Shown in pieces: positions 1-7,268 of a DNA stretch of 9,826 nt (positions are counted from its first letter, which is position 1; every line of letters begins with the position of its first letter). The notes under the pieces were generated by a model. The model was not told the origin of the DNA. It was given only the letters and a program-made list of their open reading frames with translations, and searched no databases. The position numbers and the translations under genes were made by a program. This stretch comes from JAWOGN01 sp046496815 (GTDB taxonomy: Bacteria > Desulfobacterota > DSM-4660 > Desulfatiglandales > Desulfatiglandaceae), in NCBI GenBank assembly GCA_046496815.1, contig JAWOGN010000159.1, positions 1-9,826 of the forward strand, given 5' to 3'.

Positions 1-141
1 GTTATTGAACCCAAGGGTCACGTTTCACACGATGAATTTCACCAAACCATGGATGCTGCAAAAAAGATCGGTTTCGGACTCGAAGCCCCGCCTGGAAAAG
101 CAGGCAGTCGCGAAGCGCTGCTAATCAAACCGCGGATCTGA
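1..141 (+). CDS. C-terminal end of a probable SAM-dependent methyltransferase (partial)
   Basis: The first plus-strand frame is open from base 1 to a TGA at 139-141 and gives the last 46 residues of a protein whose start lies outside the window. It opens with VIEPKGHVS, continues with an amphipathic stretch (DEFHQTMDAAKKIGFGLE) and closes with SREALLIKP. A late strand ending in EP-GHV, a helix, 'GF', then a Ser-Arg-x-Ala-Leu-Leu strand is the layout I know from the C-terminal end of class I SAM-dependent (type 11) methyltransferases. The catalytic and SAM-binding part is not visible, so the substrate cannot be named. The gene converges on the polyamine cluster and shows no sign of belonging to it. 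The family call is pattern recognition from a short fragment. Confidence 0.55.
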   Translation, partial: VIEPKGHVSHDEFHQTMDAAKKIGFGLEAPPGKAGSREALLIKPRI

Positions 142-306
142 ATCCAGAGGCGGCTGCCCTCGAAAGCAATCGGGAGGGACACCCGGGAAAAAGCATTGTC
201 GAAACTTTACCGCACCCAACCTCAATAAGAATCGATCTGAAAAGTTTTCTTTCGTTTTTGGCTGGTGATGCGTTGACGATGTCCCGCTGTAAGTGAGAGG
301 AAAGCA
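142..306. other. Convergent intergenic region with no recognised element
   Basis: This is the gap between the stop of the plus-strand methyltransferase fragment and the stop of the minus-strand saccharopine-dehydrogenase-like gene. I looked for a bidirectional terminator. There is only a weak 5-bp CCCTC/GAGGG pairing (157-161 with 174-178, 12-base loop) without a T-run, and a short palindrome GAAAAGTTTTC near 239. Neither is convincing, and no small gene is supported here. Confidence 0.4.
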
Positions 307-1551
307 TTACTTGTCAACGTGCTCCCGCAGGCTGTCGCGAATCCGGTAAGGGAACCCGTAGGCTTCCATGCGCTCCATAAAGGGGTCCGGGTCAAAGGCT
401 TCCGGAGGCAGAACTCCGGCATTCCGCCAGACGCCGGTAGCCAGCAGCTCGGTGGCGATGGCGGGTCCCACGGCTGTCTGGGCCGCCACGGCTTGGCAGC
501 CGAAGCGGTGCATGCAGTTTTCGTTGTCGGCAACCTGGTACAGGTAGACCTCCCGTTCACGGCCGTCCTTGCGTCCCTTGAGCAGGGTCCCCACACAGAT
601 TTTGCCGCGCATCAAGGGGCCGATTTTGGCCGGATCGGGCATGCAGGCCTCGACCACATCCCTGGGACTCACCTCGACGCCTTTGACATTGACAGGTTCC
701 GCGGCGGTAAGCCCTATTTGATTGAGCATCCTGAGAGCCTGCATCAGCTCAGGTCCCAAACTGATCTTAAAGGTGACCTTTTTGAGGCCCTTTTTGATCC
801 ACCTCGGAAGGTTGATCACCTCTTCATGTTCGATGGCGACCACTTCAAGCGGTCCGATACCTTCGGGAAAATCAAATATCTCAGGCTCGCTCATGGGTTC
901 ACCGGTGTAATAACCCTTATCTATTTCCCAGAATACGGGCGGGTTGAGGCACTCTTCGATCACACTCCACACCGAGAACTGGGTGGCGTAAGGATTGCCT
1001 TCCACCGACATGTTCGATCCATCGCGCACACTGATTTCATCAATCTCGTCGAAAAGATATTTTTCGCCATACCGGGCAAACACCTCGCTGACGCCGGGAT
1101 CGATCCCCATGCCGAGCAAGGCCAGGAGGCCTTTGGCTTTCCAGTCTTCGTGACGGGCAAACTGATAATCCCCCAGCATTACTCCCGTTTTTCGGTAGGG
1201 TTCGACGGGGCTTTTTTCGGACAGGGTCATGGCCATGTCCATATAGTGACAGCCGGCATCGAGGGCGGCATCAAAAATCGGGGGATCCAGATTCTGCGGG
1301 CATCCATTGATGATGAGATCGATGCCGTGCCGCCGCCGAAGGGCGGCAATTTCCGTCTGATCGCCGGCATCGACACGCACGGCAGAAAATCGTTTGCCGC
1401 CGCCCATCCGTTCGGCAACCTGTGCGGCACGATCAAGACTGAAATCCGCTATGACCAGCTTTTCCAGCCATTGGCTGCGGGAATCGGCCCCGGCGGTCAA
1501 TACCGCGTATGCTTCACCCACCGCTCCGGCTCCCAGCAATAGGACTTTCAT
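307..1551 (-). CDS. Saccharopine-dehydrogenase-like NAD(P) oxidoreductase, related to carboxynorspermidine dehydrogenase
   Basis: The 414-residue protein begins with a Rossmann dinucleotide-binding motif, GAGAVG at residues 7-12. It continues with 'DLIINGCPQNLDPPIFDAALDAGCHYMDMAM', the usual strand and helix after the cofactor fold in saccharopine dehydrogenase-family proteins, and 'LGMGIDPGVSEVFARY', the Gly-x-Asp-Pro-Gly motif of that family. The C-terminal part has 'CVGTLLKGRKDGREREVYLY' and 'DPDPFMERM'. From memory, all these segments have counterparts in carboxynorspermidine dehydrogenase (about 414 residues), which reductively couples aspartate semialdehyde to a diamine. The start is an ATG preceded by a strong GGAGG about 4-5 bases upstream. 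It is the last gene of the polyamine cluster and lies 156 bp after potD, behind two stem-loops. No carboxynorspermidine decarboxylase partner is visible, so the enzyme could act in either direction or on another polyamine-derived imine. Family call strong, substrate uncertain. Confidence 0.75.
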   Translation of the reverse strand: MKVLLLGAGAVGEAYAVLTAGADSRSQWLEKLVIADFSLDRAAQVAERMGGGKRFSAVRVDAGDQTEIAALRRRHGIDLIINGCPQNLDPPIFDAALDAGCHYMDMAMTLSEKSPVEPYRKTGVMLGDYQFARHEDWKAKGLLALLGMGIDPGVSEVFARYGEKYLFDEIDEISVRDGSNMSVEGNPYATQFSVWSVIEECLNPPVFWEIDKGYYTGEPMSEPEIFDFPEGIGPLEVVAIEHEEVINLPRWIKKGLKKVTFKISLGPELMQALRMLNQIGLTAAEPVNVKGVEVSPRDVVEACMPDPAKIGPLMRGKICVGTLLKGRKDGREREVYLYQVADNENCMHRFGCQAVAAQTAVGPAIATELLATGVWRNAGVLPPEAFDPDPFMERMEAYGFPYRIRDSLREHVDK

Positions 1552-1602
1552 TCAACCTCCTCATGATGACTCGGTTTGTGTTTTAGAGAGACGCACTTTC
1601 CC

Positions 1603-1631
1603 GGATTGCATGCCGCCAGGGCGTGCAATCC
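1603..1631 (-). other. Strong stem-loop between potD and the dehydrogenase gene
   Basis: GGATTGCA (1603-1610) pairs perfectly with TGCAATCC (1624-1631). The stem continues inward with one T-G wobble and three G-C/C-G pairs, giving about 12 bp around a 5-base loop. Read on the minus strand it is followed by GGGAAAG, with no T-run, so it does not look like an intrinsic terminator. It lies about 50 bases before the dehydrogenase start and could stabilise an mRNA end or affect expression of the last gene. Its role is inferred only. Confidence 0.45.
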
Positions 1632-1656
1632 ATACTAAAATTAACGTCTTGATAAA

Positions 1657-1691
1657 GACTGCACGGCCCGTGGGGTACGTGCCGTACAGTC
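1657..1691 (-). terminator. Stem-loop just downstream of potD; possible leaky terminator or 3' stabiliser
   Basis: GACTG (1657-1661) and ACGGC (1663-1667) pair with CAGTC (1687-1691) and GCCGT (1681-1685). An inner CGT/ACG pairing gives about 13 bp with two symmetrical single-base mismatches and a GGGGT loop. On the minus strand the structure begins 16 bases after the potD stop and is followed by TTTATC, a short imperfect T-run. That placement fits a partial terminator or an mRNA 3'-end protector separating the transporter genes from the dehydrogenase gene. Confidence 0.4.
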
Positions 1692-1707
1692 AAATCTGCC
1701 GTCCACA

Positions 1708-2760
1708 TCAATGTGATTTCGCTCGGGTCCAGGCCTCGTCCATGATGCGGTTGTCTTTGCCCAGGTCTTTCGTGAAAACCAAGGTTTTCATGATCTCGGG
1801 CGTGGGCCACACGCCGGGATTTTCCAGGTCTTCTTTATTCAGGTAGGGCATCGCCGCCTCGTTCGGCGTGGCAAAATGGTTGTAGTTGGTGAGCGAGGCG
1901 TTAACTTTGGGATCGAGAATCCAGTTGATCCATTTGTGGGCCGCATCCGGGTTGGGCGCTTCCGCAGGAATACACATGGAATCCAACCAAATCTCGCTGC
2001 CTTCTTTGGGTACCACAAAGCCCAGGTTTTTCGGATCTTCCGCAATGGCCTGGATCGCATCTCCATTGTAGACAATGGCCGCAACGGCAGCGCCCGCGAC
2101 GACATCATTTTTGCCGCCGACACCTCCCTTAAATCCCAAACAGGTATTCCGTTTTTTCGTTTGAATCAGCAGGTCGGCTGCGGCCTTGAGCTCCTTGGGT
2201 TCGATGCTGTTAAAATCGTATCCGAGATAGAGCAGCGCAATCCCCATCATTTCCCGTACCGAATCAATCAGCGCGAACGGTCCCGGATCTTGTGCGGGAT
2301 CGAAAATAATCGCCCAGCTTTGGACGTCGGCATCCTTGATGCGGTCCTTGCGATACATCAGGCCGACGGTGCCCCACTGCCAACCGACAGCGTACTTATT
2401 GCCGGGGTCGAAGCTTGTTTCTTTGAATTTCGCACCCAGGTTCTTCAAATTTGGGATTTTGGAATGATCCAATGGCTGTATCAGTTTGAGGTTGATGAGG
2501 CTGGGCATAATGTAGTCCGATGGAACGATGATGTCATACTGGGAAACACCGCCCGCTTGCAGCTTGGCCATCATTTCTTCATTGGATTCATAAAGATCCA
2601 ACCGCACCTTAATTCCCGTGGCGTTTTCGAATTCTTTGGGCATGTTTTCTTCATCCATATATTCAGACCAGATGAAGATCTTTAACTCCTTTTCAGCGCC
2701 AAAGGCGGTTCCGCCAAAGACAATCGACAAAATACCCCATACCAAAAACAGTTTTTTCAT
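1708..2760 (-). CDS. potD: Spermidine/putrescine ABC transporter, periplasmic substrate-binding protein
   Basis: The 350-residue protein starts with a Sec signal peptide: KK, a hydrophobic core LFLVWGILSIVF, then GGTAFGA, with probable cleavage near residues 21-22 and no lipobox cysteine. The mature N-terminus, ELKIFIWSEYMDEENM, then 'FENATGIKV', 'ESNEEMMAKL' and 'YDIIVPSDY', follows E. coli PotD closely as I recall it. Polyamine-pocket positions appear kept: W31 and Y34, the Ser and Tyr of VPSDY, Glu of DSVRE, and Trp and Asp of IWLDS. Two aromatic positions differ (Tyr for Trp in IVYNGD, Phe for Tyr before ATPN), so the preference between putrescine and spermidine cannot be read. The ATG has AAGGAGGAGCAC directly upstream. 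It is the last transporter gene and starts 20 bp after the potC stop. It would deliver polyamine from the periplasm to PotB/PotC. Confidence 0.92.
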   Translation of the reverse strand: MKKLFLVWGILSIVFGGTAFGAEKELKIFIWSEYMDEENMPKEFENATGIKVRLDLYESNEEMMAKLQAGGVSQYDIIVPSDYIMPSLINLKLIQPLDHSKIPNLKNLGAKFKETSFDPGNKYAVGWQWGTVGLMYRKDRIKDADVQSWAIIFDPAQDPGPFALIDSVREMMGIALLYLGYDFNSIEPKELKAAADLLIQTKKRNTCLGFKGGVGGKNDVVAGAAVAAIVYNGDAIQAIAEDPKNLGFVVPKEGSEIWLDSMCIPAEAPNPDAAHKWINWILDPKVNASLTNYNHFATPNEAAMPYLNKEDLENPGVWPTPEIMKTLVFTKDLGKDNRIMDEAWTRAKSH

Positions 2761-2780
2761 GTGCTCCTCCTTTCATTTGT

Positions 2781-3569
2781 TCATTTGCGTGTGAACCGTT
2801 CCATCCCGACGATCAGAATGACGGTAATTAAAACCACCAGCGTTGACAACGCATGGATCTGGGGGGTGACGCCGCGCCGAACCGCGGCAAAAATGAACAG
2901 CGGCAGGGTTACCGATTCAGGCCCGGCGGTGAAAAAGCTGATGACGAAGTCATCCAGCGAAAGGGTGAAGGCCAACATGGCGCCGGCCACAATCCCCGGC
3001 AGCAATAACGGAATCGTGACCCGCCGCAACACATAGGGCGTACTGGCGAAAAGATCCCGGGCAACCTCTTCTACATCCCGGCCGATGCTGACCAGTCGGC
3101 TGCGAACCACCAGCGCGACGAAGGAAATTTGAAAGGTAATGTGTCCGATAATCATGTTCAGCAATCCCGGCTCAAATAGGGATGAAACAACACGCAACAG
3201 CCCAAAGGCGACCACCAACGCTGCAGCCAATATGATGTCCGGAATCACCACCGGGATATGTAAAACGAGGTCCAGGGATGTATTGGCCTTCCGCCCCCAT
3301 GGAAAGCGGTCCATACCGATGGCCAAAACCGTTCCCAGGATAGTGGCCGCAACGGTTGAGACGACCGCCAGCACCAACGTGTTCCAGGCAGCGTTGAGGA
3401 TAAATTCATTTTGACACAACTTGAAGTACCAGTCCAAGGTAAACCCGCGCCAGACCAACCCGTAACGCGTGGCGTTGACCGAAAAGACGGCCACCGCCAC
3501 CAACGGAAGATAGAGAAACCCGAGCGTGAACATTGCCAGGGCGGTAATCAACGGGTGGGATTTGCTCAT
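2781..3569 (-). CDS. potC: Spermidine/putrescine ABC transporter, inner-membrane permease PotC
   Basis: The 262-residue hydrophobic protein has about six predicted membrane segments, beginning with 'LITALAMFTLGFLYLPLVAVAVFSV', and 'FTLDWYFKL' in the first periplasmic loop, as in PotC-type permeases. The cytoplasmic EAA loop that docks the ATPase is seen as EVARDLFASTPYVLRRVTIP followed by LLLPGI. The family's usual Gly in this loop (EAA-x-DLGA) is Phe here. 'LAFTLSLDDFVISFFTAGP' is the typical PotC/PotI segment after it. The ATG overlaps the potB stop in a four-base ATGA, which implies translational coupling. It forms a heterodimeric channel with PotB. Confidence 0.92.
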   Translation of the reverse strand: MSKSHPLITALAMFTLGFLYLPLVAVAVFSVNATRYGLVWRGFTLDWYFKLCQNEFILNAAWNTLVLAVVSTVAATILGTVLAIGMDRFPWGRKANTSLDLVLHIPVVIPDIILAAALVVAFGLLRVVSSLFEPGLLNMIIGHITFQISFVALVVRSRLVSIGRDVEEVARDLFASTPYVLRRVTIPLLLPGIVAGAMLAFTLSLDDFVISFFTAGPESVTLPLFIFAAVRRGVTPQIHALSTLVVLITVILIVGMERFTRK

Positions 3570-4471
3570 ACGAACTCGATCTCCTTACTTCTGCGCCTGT
3601 AAAGCTGTAGGCTGATCATTGTCAGGACCATCAGGCCCATGCTGATAGCCGCACCAAAAGGCCAGTCTCGACTGGCGCCGAACTGCTGCTGAATGAGATT
3701 CCCCACCAGCATGTATTTGGCGCCCCCCAGTAGATCCGGCACGACAAACATGCCCATGGCAGGTACAAACGTCAAAATGATTCCCACGGAAAGGCCCGGC
3801 ATTGTCTGGGGCAGGATGGCCTGGGTAAACACCCTCACCTTGGAGGCATAGAGGTCTTGTGCGGCCTCGACAAGGGCCCAGTCCAATCGTTCCACACTGG
3901 CATAGAGGGGCAGGGTCACGAAAGGCAGAAACATGGATACCATGCCCAGGTAAACGGCAAAGGCATTTGGATACAGGGGGGCGCTTTGCGGTATCAAACC
4001 GAAAAAGGCTGCGATCTTGGCCAACGGCAGCTCGGGTGCCAGGATAAGGAACCAGGCATAGGTTCGGATGACCATATTGGTCCAGAATGGAATAATGACC
4101 AGCGTGAGCCAAAAATAACGCGTTCGCTCAGGGCGGGCGCATATAAAAAAGCTCAACGGATAGGAAAGCACCACGGAAATCAACGTGGTTACAAAAGCGA
4201 CCCATACGGAACGCCATAAAATCATGATGTAGTCCGCGGTCCACCCGAATAGGCTGAAACCGGCCATGCGTTTATAATTCTCAAGGGTAAACTCCCACAC
4301 GAGCTCTCCGTAGGCGCCTCGGGTTGCGAAACTGACCACGATCAGCACCAATCCCGGCAGTACCAGGAACACCATCAGCCAAAGCATTCCGGCGCCCAGG
4401 AATAATAGGCCCCGTTTGGCGAGGTTTTTCCGGGTTGTTAATTCCCCATACCAGACCAACAGCTTAATCAT
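3566..4471 (-). CDS. potB: Spermidine/putrescine ABC transporter, inner-membrane permease PotB
   Basis: The 301-residue permease has an N-terminal membrane segment (LLFLGAGMLWLMVFLVLPGLVLIVV) after a short cytoplasmic leader. 'TLENYKRM' follows in the first periplasmic loop, then 'LSYPLSFFICARP' and 'IPFWTNMVIRTYAWFLIL', both standard landmarks of PotB/PotH proteins. The EAA loop is EAAQDLYASKVRVFTQAILP. As in the neighbouring PotC, the usual loop glycine is aromatic, here Tyr. Its ATG overlaps the end of potA by eight bases and its TGA overlaps the potC ATG, so the three genes are translated as one packed unit. It pairs with PotC as the membrane channel for polyamine uptake. The length is normal for the family. 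Confidence 0.92.
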   Translation of the reverse strand: MIKLLVWYGELTTRKNLAKRGLLFLGAGMLWLMVFLVLPGLVLIVVSFATRGAYGELVWEFTLENYKRMAGFSLFGWTADYIMILWRSVWVAFVTTLISVVLSYPLSFFICARPERTRYFWLTLVIIPFWTNMVIRTYAWFLILAPELPLAKIAAFFGLIPQSAPLYPNAFAVYLGMVSMFLPFVTLPLYASVERLDWALVEAAQDLYASKVRVFTQAILPQTMPGLSVGIILTFVPAMGMFVVPDLLGGAKYMLVGNLIQQQFGASRDWPFGAAISMGLMVLTMISLQLYRRRSKEIEFV

Positions 4472-5504
4472 TCAGCATCACCAATGCTTCCGGCGGAAGT
4501 TCCAGCCAAACTTTGTCTCCGGGTTGATGGGTGCGATGGGCGGGGGTTCGAACGCGCAAAGGCCCCGGTTCACACCAGAGATCGAGGTTGGTTCCCCGGT
4601 AAATGGCCTCACGAATTTGGGCTCTCACCCCGTTTCTTTCCGGCCGGGCGGTGCCGATGCGTATCCGCTCGGGCCGAATGGCCACAGACCCTTCATTCCA
4701 TTTCGGCTCGCAGTTGAGGTGAAAAAAACCAAGCTTTGTCTCAATGCCTTTGTTTGAGCCGCGACCCTGAATGAGGTTGGCGGCGCCCAGGAATTCGGCC
4801 ACGAACCGAGTCTTTGGCTGCTCATATACTTCCTTGGGAGTCCCATACTGAATGAGTCGACCTTGCCTCATGACGGCGATACGGTCGGAAACCACAAGCG
4901 CTTCGGACTGATCGTGGGTCACCAGGATGAATGTCTGCCCCAGCTTGCGTTGGAGCCGCCGAAGTTCAACCTGAACCTGGGCTCGCAATCTGGCGTCCAA
5001 GGCGGACATGGGCTCATCGAGCAGCAGCACCTCGGGTTCATTGACCAAGGCGCGCGCCAACGCCACCCGCTGTTGCTGACCCCCGGATAGTTGATGGGGG
5101 TAGCGGCCGGCCATTTCGTGCAGACCCAGCATTTCCAGGCATGGGTCGACACGGCGTATCACTTCATTTTCTGGAAACTTGCGAGAACGCAGCCCGAAGG
5201 CCACATTTTCAAATATGCTGAGGTGGGGAAAAAGCGCATAACTTTGAAACACCGTATTCACCTGGCGCTTGGTTGCCGGAAGCGAGGTGATATCCCGACC
5301 TCCTAAAATAACCCGGCCGGCATCCGGAAGTTCAAGACCGGCCATAATACGAAGCAGGGTGGTCTTTCCGCACCCGGAAGGCCCCAAAAGCGTGAAGAAT
5401 TCCCCTTCCCGGACATGGAGTGAAACGTCCACCACGGCCCGAATTTCAGCAAAGCTTTTGTCAATGTTTTTGACGGAAATCCCCGACGCTTCCTTGTCAA
5501 TCAT
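4464..5504 (-). CDS. potA: Spermidine/putrescine ABC transporter, ATP-binding protein
   Basis: The 346-residue ATPase has every nucleotide-binding motif: Walker A GPSGCGKTT (41-49), Q-loop Gln in VFQSYALFPH (about 87), signature LSGGQQQR (139-146), Walker B LLLDEP (160-165), D-loop SALD (167-170) and switch His in THD (196-198). A C-terminal TOBE-type region of about 100 residues follows, including 'VAIRPERIRI' and 'IREAIYRGTNLDLW', as in PotA/CysA-class importers. It energises PotB/PotC at the inner face of the membrane. The chosen ATG has only a weak Shine-Dalgarno (GGAAA about ten bases upstream). It starts 42 bases after the agmatinase stop, so co-transcription with that gene is likely. 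The context (PotD and a ureohydrolase) supports polyamine over other substrates of this ATPase class. Confidence 0.93.
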   Translation of the reverse strand: MIDKEASGISVKNIDKSFAEIRAVVDVSLHVREGEFFTLLGPSGCGKTTLLRIMAGLELPDAGRVILGGRDITSLPATKRQVNTVFQSYALFPHLSIFENVAFGLRSRKFPENEVIRRVDPCLEMLGLHEMAGRYPHQLSGGQQQRVALARALVNEPEVLLLDEPMSALDARLRAQVQVELRRLQRKLGQTFILVTHDQSEALVVSDRIAVMRQGRLIQYGTPKEVYEQPKTRFVAEFLGAANLIQGRGSNKGIETKLGFFHLNCEPKWNEGSVAIRPERIRIGTARPERNGVRAQIREAIYRGTNLDLWCEPGPLRVRTPAHRTHQPGDKVWLELPPEALVMLND

Positions 5505-5546
5505 GGGCGCATTTCCAAAGGTTCCATGACGGCATTCCCCAAACGA

Positions 5547-6509
5547 CTACTGCGGTGTCCCATCCAAAGCAGCGCTCATTAGCTCCAGAGCGCATCGGGC
5601 TGCCAGATGGGCGGTGACGGCGCCCGGCCCGTCAAGCAAAGGATTTACTTCCACGACATCGAACCCCATAACCCGTCCGCGGCCTGCAATCAGATGAACC
5701 AAGTCGGAAAAATCCGGGAAAAAAAGACCGCCCGGCTCCGGGGTGCCGGTACCCGGTGCCGTAGCCGGATCAAAAAAATCGATGTCCAGGCTCAAATAGT
5801 AATTCCCTTCTTTGAAAAGACCGGGGATGGACGACAACAAATTGCTTCTCAATTCTCTGGCGGTGATAATGTGAATGCCCTGCTCTTGTATCCACAAAAC
5901 GTCATGCGGAGAATTCGTCAACCCTCTCACGCCGACAATCGTGATGGATTCAGCGAGGTCTTCTTTCAAAATATGCAGGACAGGGGTTCCGTGGGTAAAG
6001 CCGCTTTCGAAAATCCGGTCGCAATCCACATGGGTATCAAAGTGGACGTAATGAAATTTCTGACCTTCGAATGCCTTGATTACCGGATAGGTGATGGAAT
6101 GGTCTCCACCGAAGACGGCCGGGATTGCCCCTGATTCCAGGATGACGGCGACGGAGCGAGTAATCGCGGCCCAATTTTTTTCGAGACAAAGCGGTTTAAT
6201 CGGCACATCGCCGGCATCGGCAATCGATTTGCCGGAAAGAATCCATTTGCGCCGATCCGCGTCGTAAAATCGATCCTCCTGCTTATCATAGCTATAGAAC
6301 ATGGACGCATCCCGAATGGCCCGGGGGCCGAACCGGGCGCCGGGTCTGTACGTCGTGCCTTCATCATAGGGAATTCCCAGGACTACGGCATCGGTTTGTT
6401 GAGCGGATTGCCATAGCGGGTACCCCGCAAACGTCGCAATTCCGGCAAAGGGCATCCCGCCATGGGGAGGTGAAAAAGGGGATGGGGGGAAAGAACGATC
6501 TGTCGTCAT
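5547..6509 (-). CDS. speB: Agmatinase-family ureohydrolase
   Basis: This manganese ureohydrolase probably cleaves agmatine to putrescine and urea. I chose the ATG at 6509, giving 320 residues, over an in-frame TTG at 6521, because GAGGT lies six to seven bases before the ATG. The metal-binding motifs are all present: GGDHS (His 137), DTHVD (Asp 158, His 160, Asp 162) and SLDIDFFDP (Asp 242, Asp 244), followed by APGTGTPEPGG. The second motif normally reads DAHxD; Thr replaces Ala here while the metal ligands are kept. FTHGT (171-175) matches the loop before the substrate-binding region of agmatinases. Guanidinobutyrase or guanidinopropionase activity cannot be excluded from motifs alone. The place between polyamine uptake genes and the putrescine aminotransferase/AOR/ferredoxin genes favours agmatinase. 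It lies 80 bp after the ferredoxin stop. Confidence 0.85.
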   Translation of the reverse strand: MTTDRSFPPSPFSPPHGGMPFAGIATFAGYPLWQSAQQTDAVVLGIPYDEGTTYRPGARFGPRAIRDASMFYSYDKQEDRFYDADRRKWILSGKSIADAGDVPIKPLCLEKNWAAITRSVAVILESGAIPAVFGGDHSITYPVIKAFEGQKFHYVHFDTHVDCDRIFESGFTHGTPVLHILKEDLAESITIVGVRGLTNSPHDVLWIQEQGIHIITARELRSNLLSSIPGLFKEGNYYLSLDIDFFDPATAPGTGTPEPGGLFFPDFSDLVHLIAGRGRVMGFDVVEVNPLLDGPGAVTAHLAARCALELMSAALDGTPQ

Positions 6510-6589
6510 ATCATACCTCAATTCGTATTCCTTTTTTCGTCCGGGTCAGGAATCAAAATCCCTTCTTAACGCCTCGTCATGCCTTGGGT

Positions 6590-7135
6590 CTATCCCATGT
6601 AACCCGCAGTCCGGGGGATTCGTACCGCGCCGTCGAGGATATTTTTCGCCAGTCGATGGCGCTTACTCTCCGGTGAGCCCTCGGTCATGCGCTGTTTCAT
6701 TTGGATGCCACGCAGTCTACGGGAAATTCCGTCCGGTTCTTTGAAGATCAGTGCGCCATAGTGACATTCGGCAACGCAAGCCGGATTGCCCCCGCACAGA
6801 TCGCATTTGAATGCTTTTCCGGATTCATACTGCTCGATCATGCCGTACGGGCAGGCGGTCACGCACTCGCCGCACCCATCGCACTTTCCGGCATCGATCA
6901 CAATGACGCCCCTCTCGTTTCTGAAGATAGCTTCCTCGGGGCACGCCTCCAGACAAGCGGGTTTCGGGCACTGAAAGCAAATGCTGGGGACTGAATACCC
7001 TTGAAGCGGAAAATTGTTTACTTTGAGACGTGCCTTGGCGGGCATAAACATACCTTCTTTAACGGCAGAGCACGCGTAGGTGCATCGATTGCAACCCGTG
7101 CAACGATTGGGAATTGCCAGCAAGTACTTTTCCAT
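6590..7135 (-). CDS. Polyferredoxin with four [4Fe-4S] clusters; probable electron partner of the AOR
   Basis: The 181-residue soluble protein has sixteen cysteines in four groups: 12/15/18/22, 53/56/61/65, 85/88/91/95 and 111/114/120/124. This is the arrangement of HydN/DmsB-type electron-transfer proteins, which hold four [4Fe-4S] clusters. There is no Tat or Sec signal and no membrane segment, so it should be cytoplasmic. A basic tail of about 50 residues follows the last cysteine. Proteins of this type are commonly encoded beside AOR catalytic subunits and accept their electrons. Here the gene is the next one downstream of the AOR, separated mainly by a MITE-like insertion. The ATG is preceded by GGAGGAG with five-base spacing. 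It is assigned as the AOR small or electron-transfer subunit by context; the final electron acceptor (free ferredoxin, a hydrogenase, Rnf or another) is not visible. Confidence 0.85.
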   Translation of the reverse strand: MEKYLLAIPNRCTGCNRCTYACSAVKEGMFMPAKARLKVNNFPLQGYSVPSICFQCPKPACLEACPEEAIFRNERGVIVIDAGKCDGCGECVTACPYGMIEQYESGKAFKCDLCGGNPACVAECHYGALIFKEPDGISRRLRGIQMKQRMTEGSPESKRHRLAKNILDGAVRIPRTAGYMG

Positions 7136-7193
7136 ATATCTCCTCCAAGAGCCTAGAGATCAAAAGCTCGGATTTATGTAACCACCTCCGGGA
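7136..7193 (-). other. Leader of the ferredoxin gene, including one copy of an 8-bp direct repeat
   Basis: This short stretch carries the GGAGGAG ribosome-binding site next to the ferredoxin ATG and ends with CTCCGGGA (7186-7193). The same octamer recurs exactly at 7513-7520 on the far side of the MITE-like element. No terminator or operator is evident. Confidence 0.5.
7186..7193. repeat. Target-site duplication, left copy
   Basis: CTCCGGGA directly abuts the left terminal inverted repeat and is identical to 7513-7520. The shared match extends two more bases outward (AC) because the right end of the element itself finishes in AC. Confidence 0.7.
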
Positions 7194-7206
7194 GTAACCG
7201 TTCACG

Positions 7207-7235
7207 GGTTCAAAGGTTCAGGGGTTCAAGGTTCA
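7207..7235. repeat. Four GGTTCA units at 7- to 8-bp spacing
   Basis: GGTTCA occurs at 7207, 7215, 7223 and 7230, giving steps of 8, 8 and 7 bases. The array begins inside the left inverted repeat and runs into the subterminal region of the MITE-like element. A matching GGTTCA lies in the right inverted repeat, in inverse orientation. Repeated subterminal hexamers could be transposase contact sites; that is inference. Confidence 0.6.
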
Positions 7236-7268
7236 ATTTTCGTCCACGGAGTGCATTTGGGTTACGTA

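Noticed and set aside
157..178. Possible bidirectional terminator between the converging genes
   Set aside because: Only a 5-bp stem with a 12-base loop and no adjacent T-run on either strand.
319..1542. 407-residue plus-strand open frame antisense to the dehydrogenase gene
   Set aside because: It mirrors the well-supported minus-strand enzyme, shows no recognisable motif, and the codon pattern and ribosome-binding site favour the minus-strand gene.
1876..2685. 269-residue plus-strand open frame across potD
   Set aside because: Antisense shadow of potD; the minus frame has a signal peptide and full PotD similarity.
3585..4112. 175-residue minus-strand frame inside potB
   Set aside because: Out-of-frame overlap with PotB; low-complexity composition and no family features.
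5607..6134. 175-residue plus-strand frame opposite agmatinase
   Set aside because: Shadow of the ureohydrolase frame, which carries all metal-binding motifs.
6519..6521. TTG as the start of agmatinase
   Set aside because: The ATG twelve bases downstream has GAGGT at a suitable distance; the extra four residues have no support.
7207..7235. Short phased repeats as a CRISPR or tandem-repeat array
   Set aside because: Units are six bases with 1-2 base gaps, far too short for CRISPR repeats and spacers; they fit the end of the MITE-like element.
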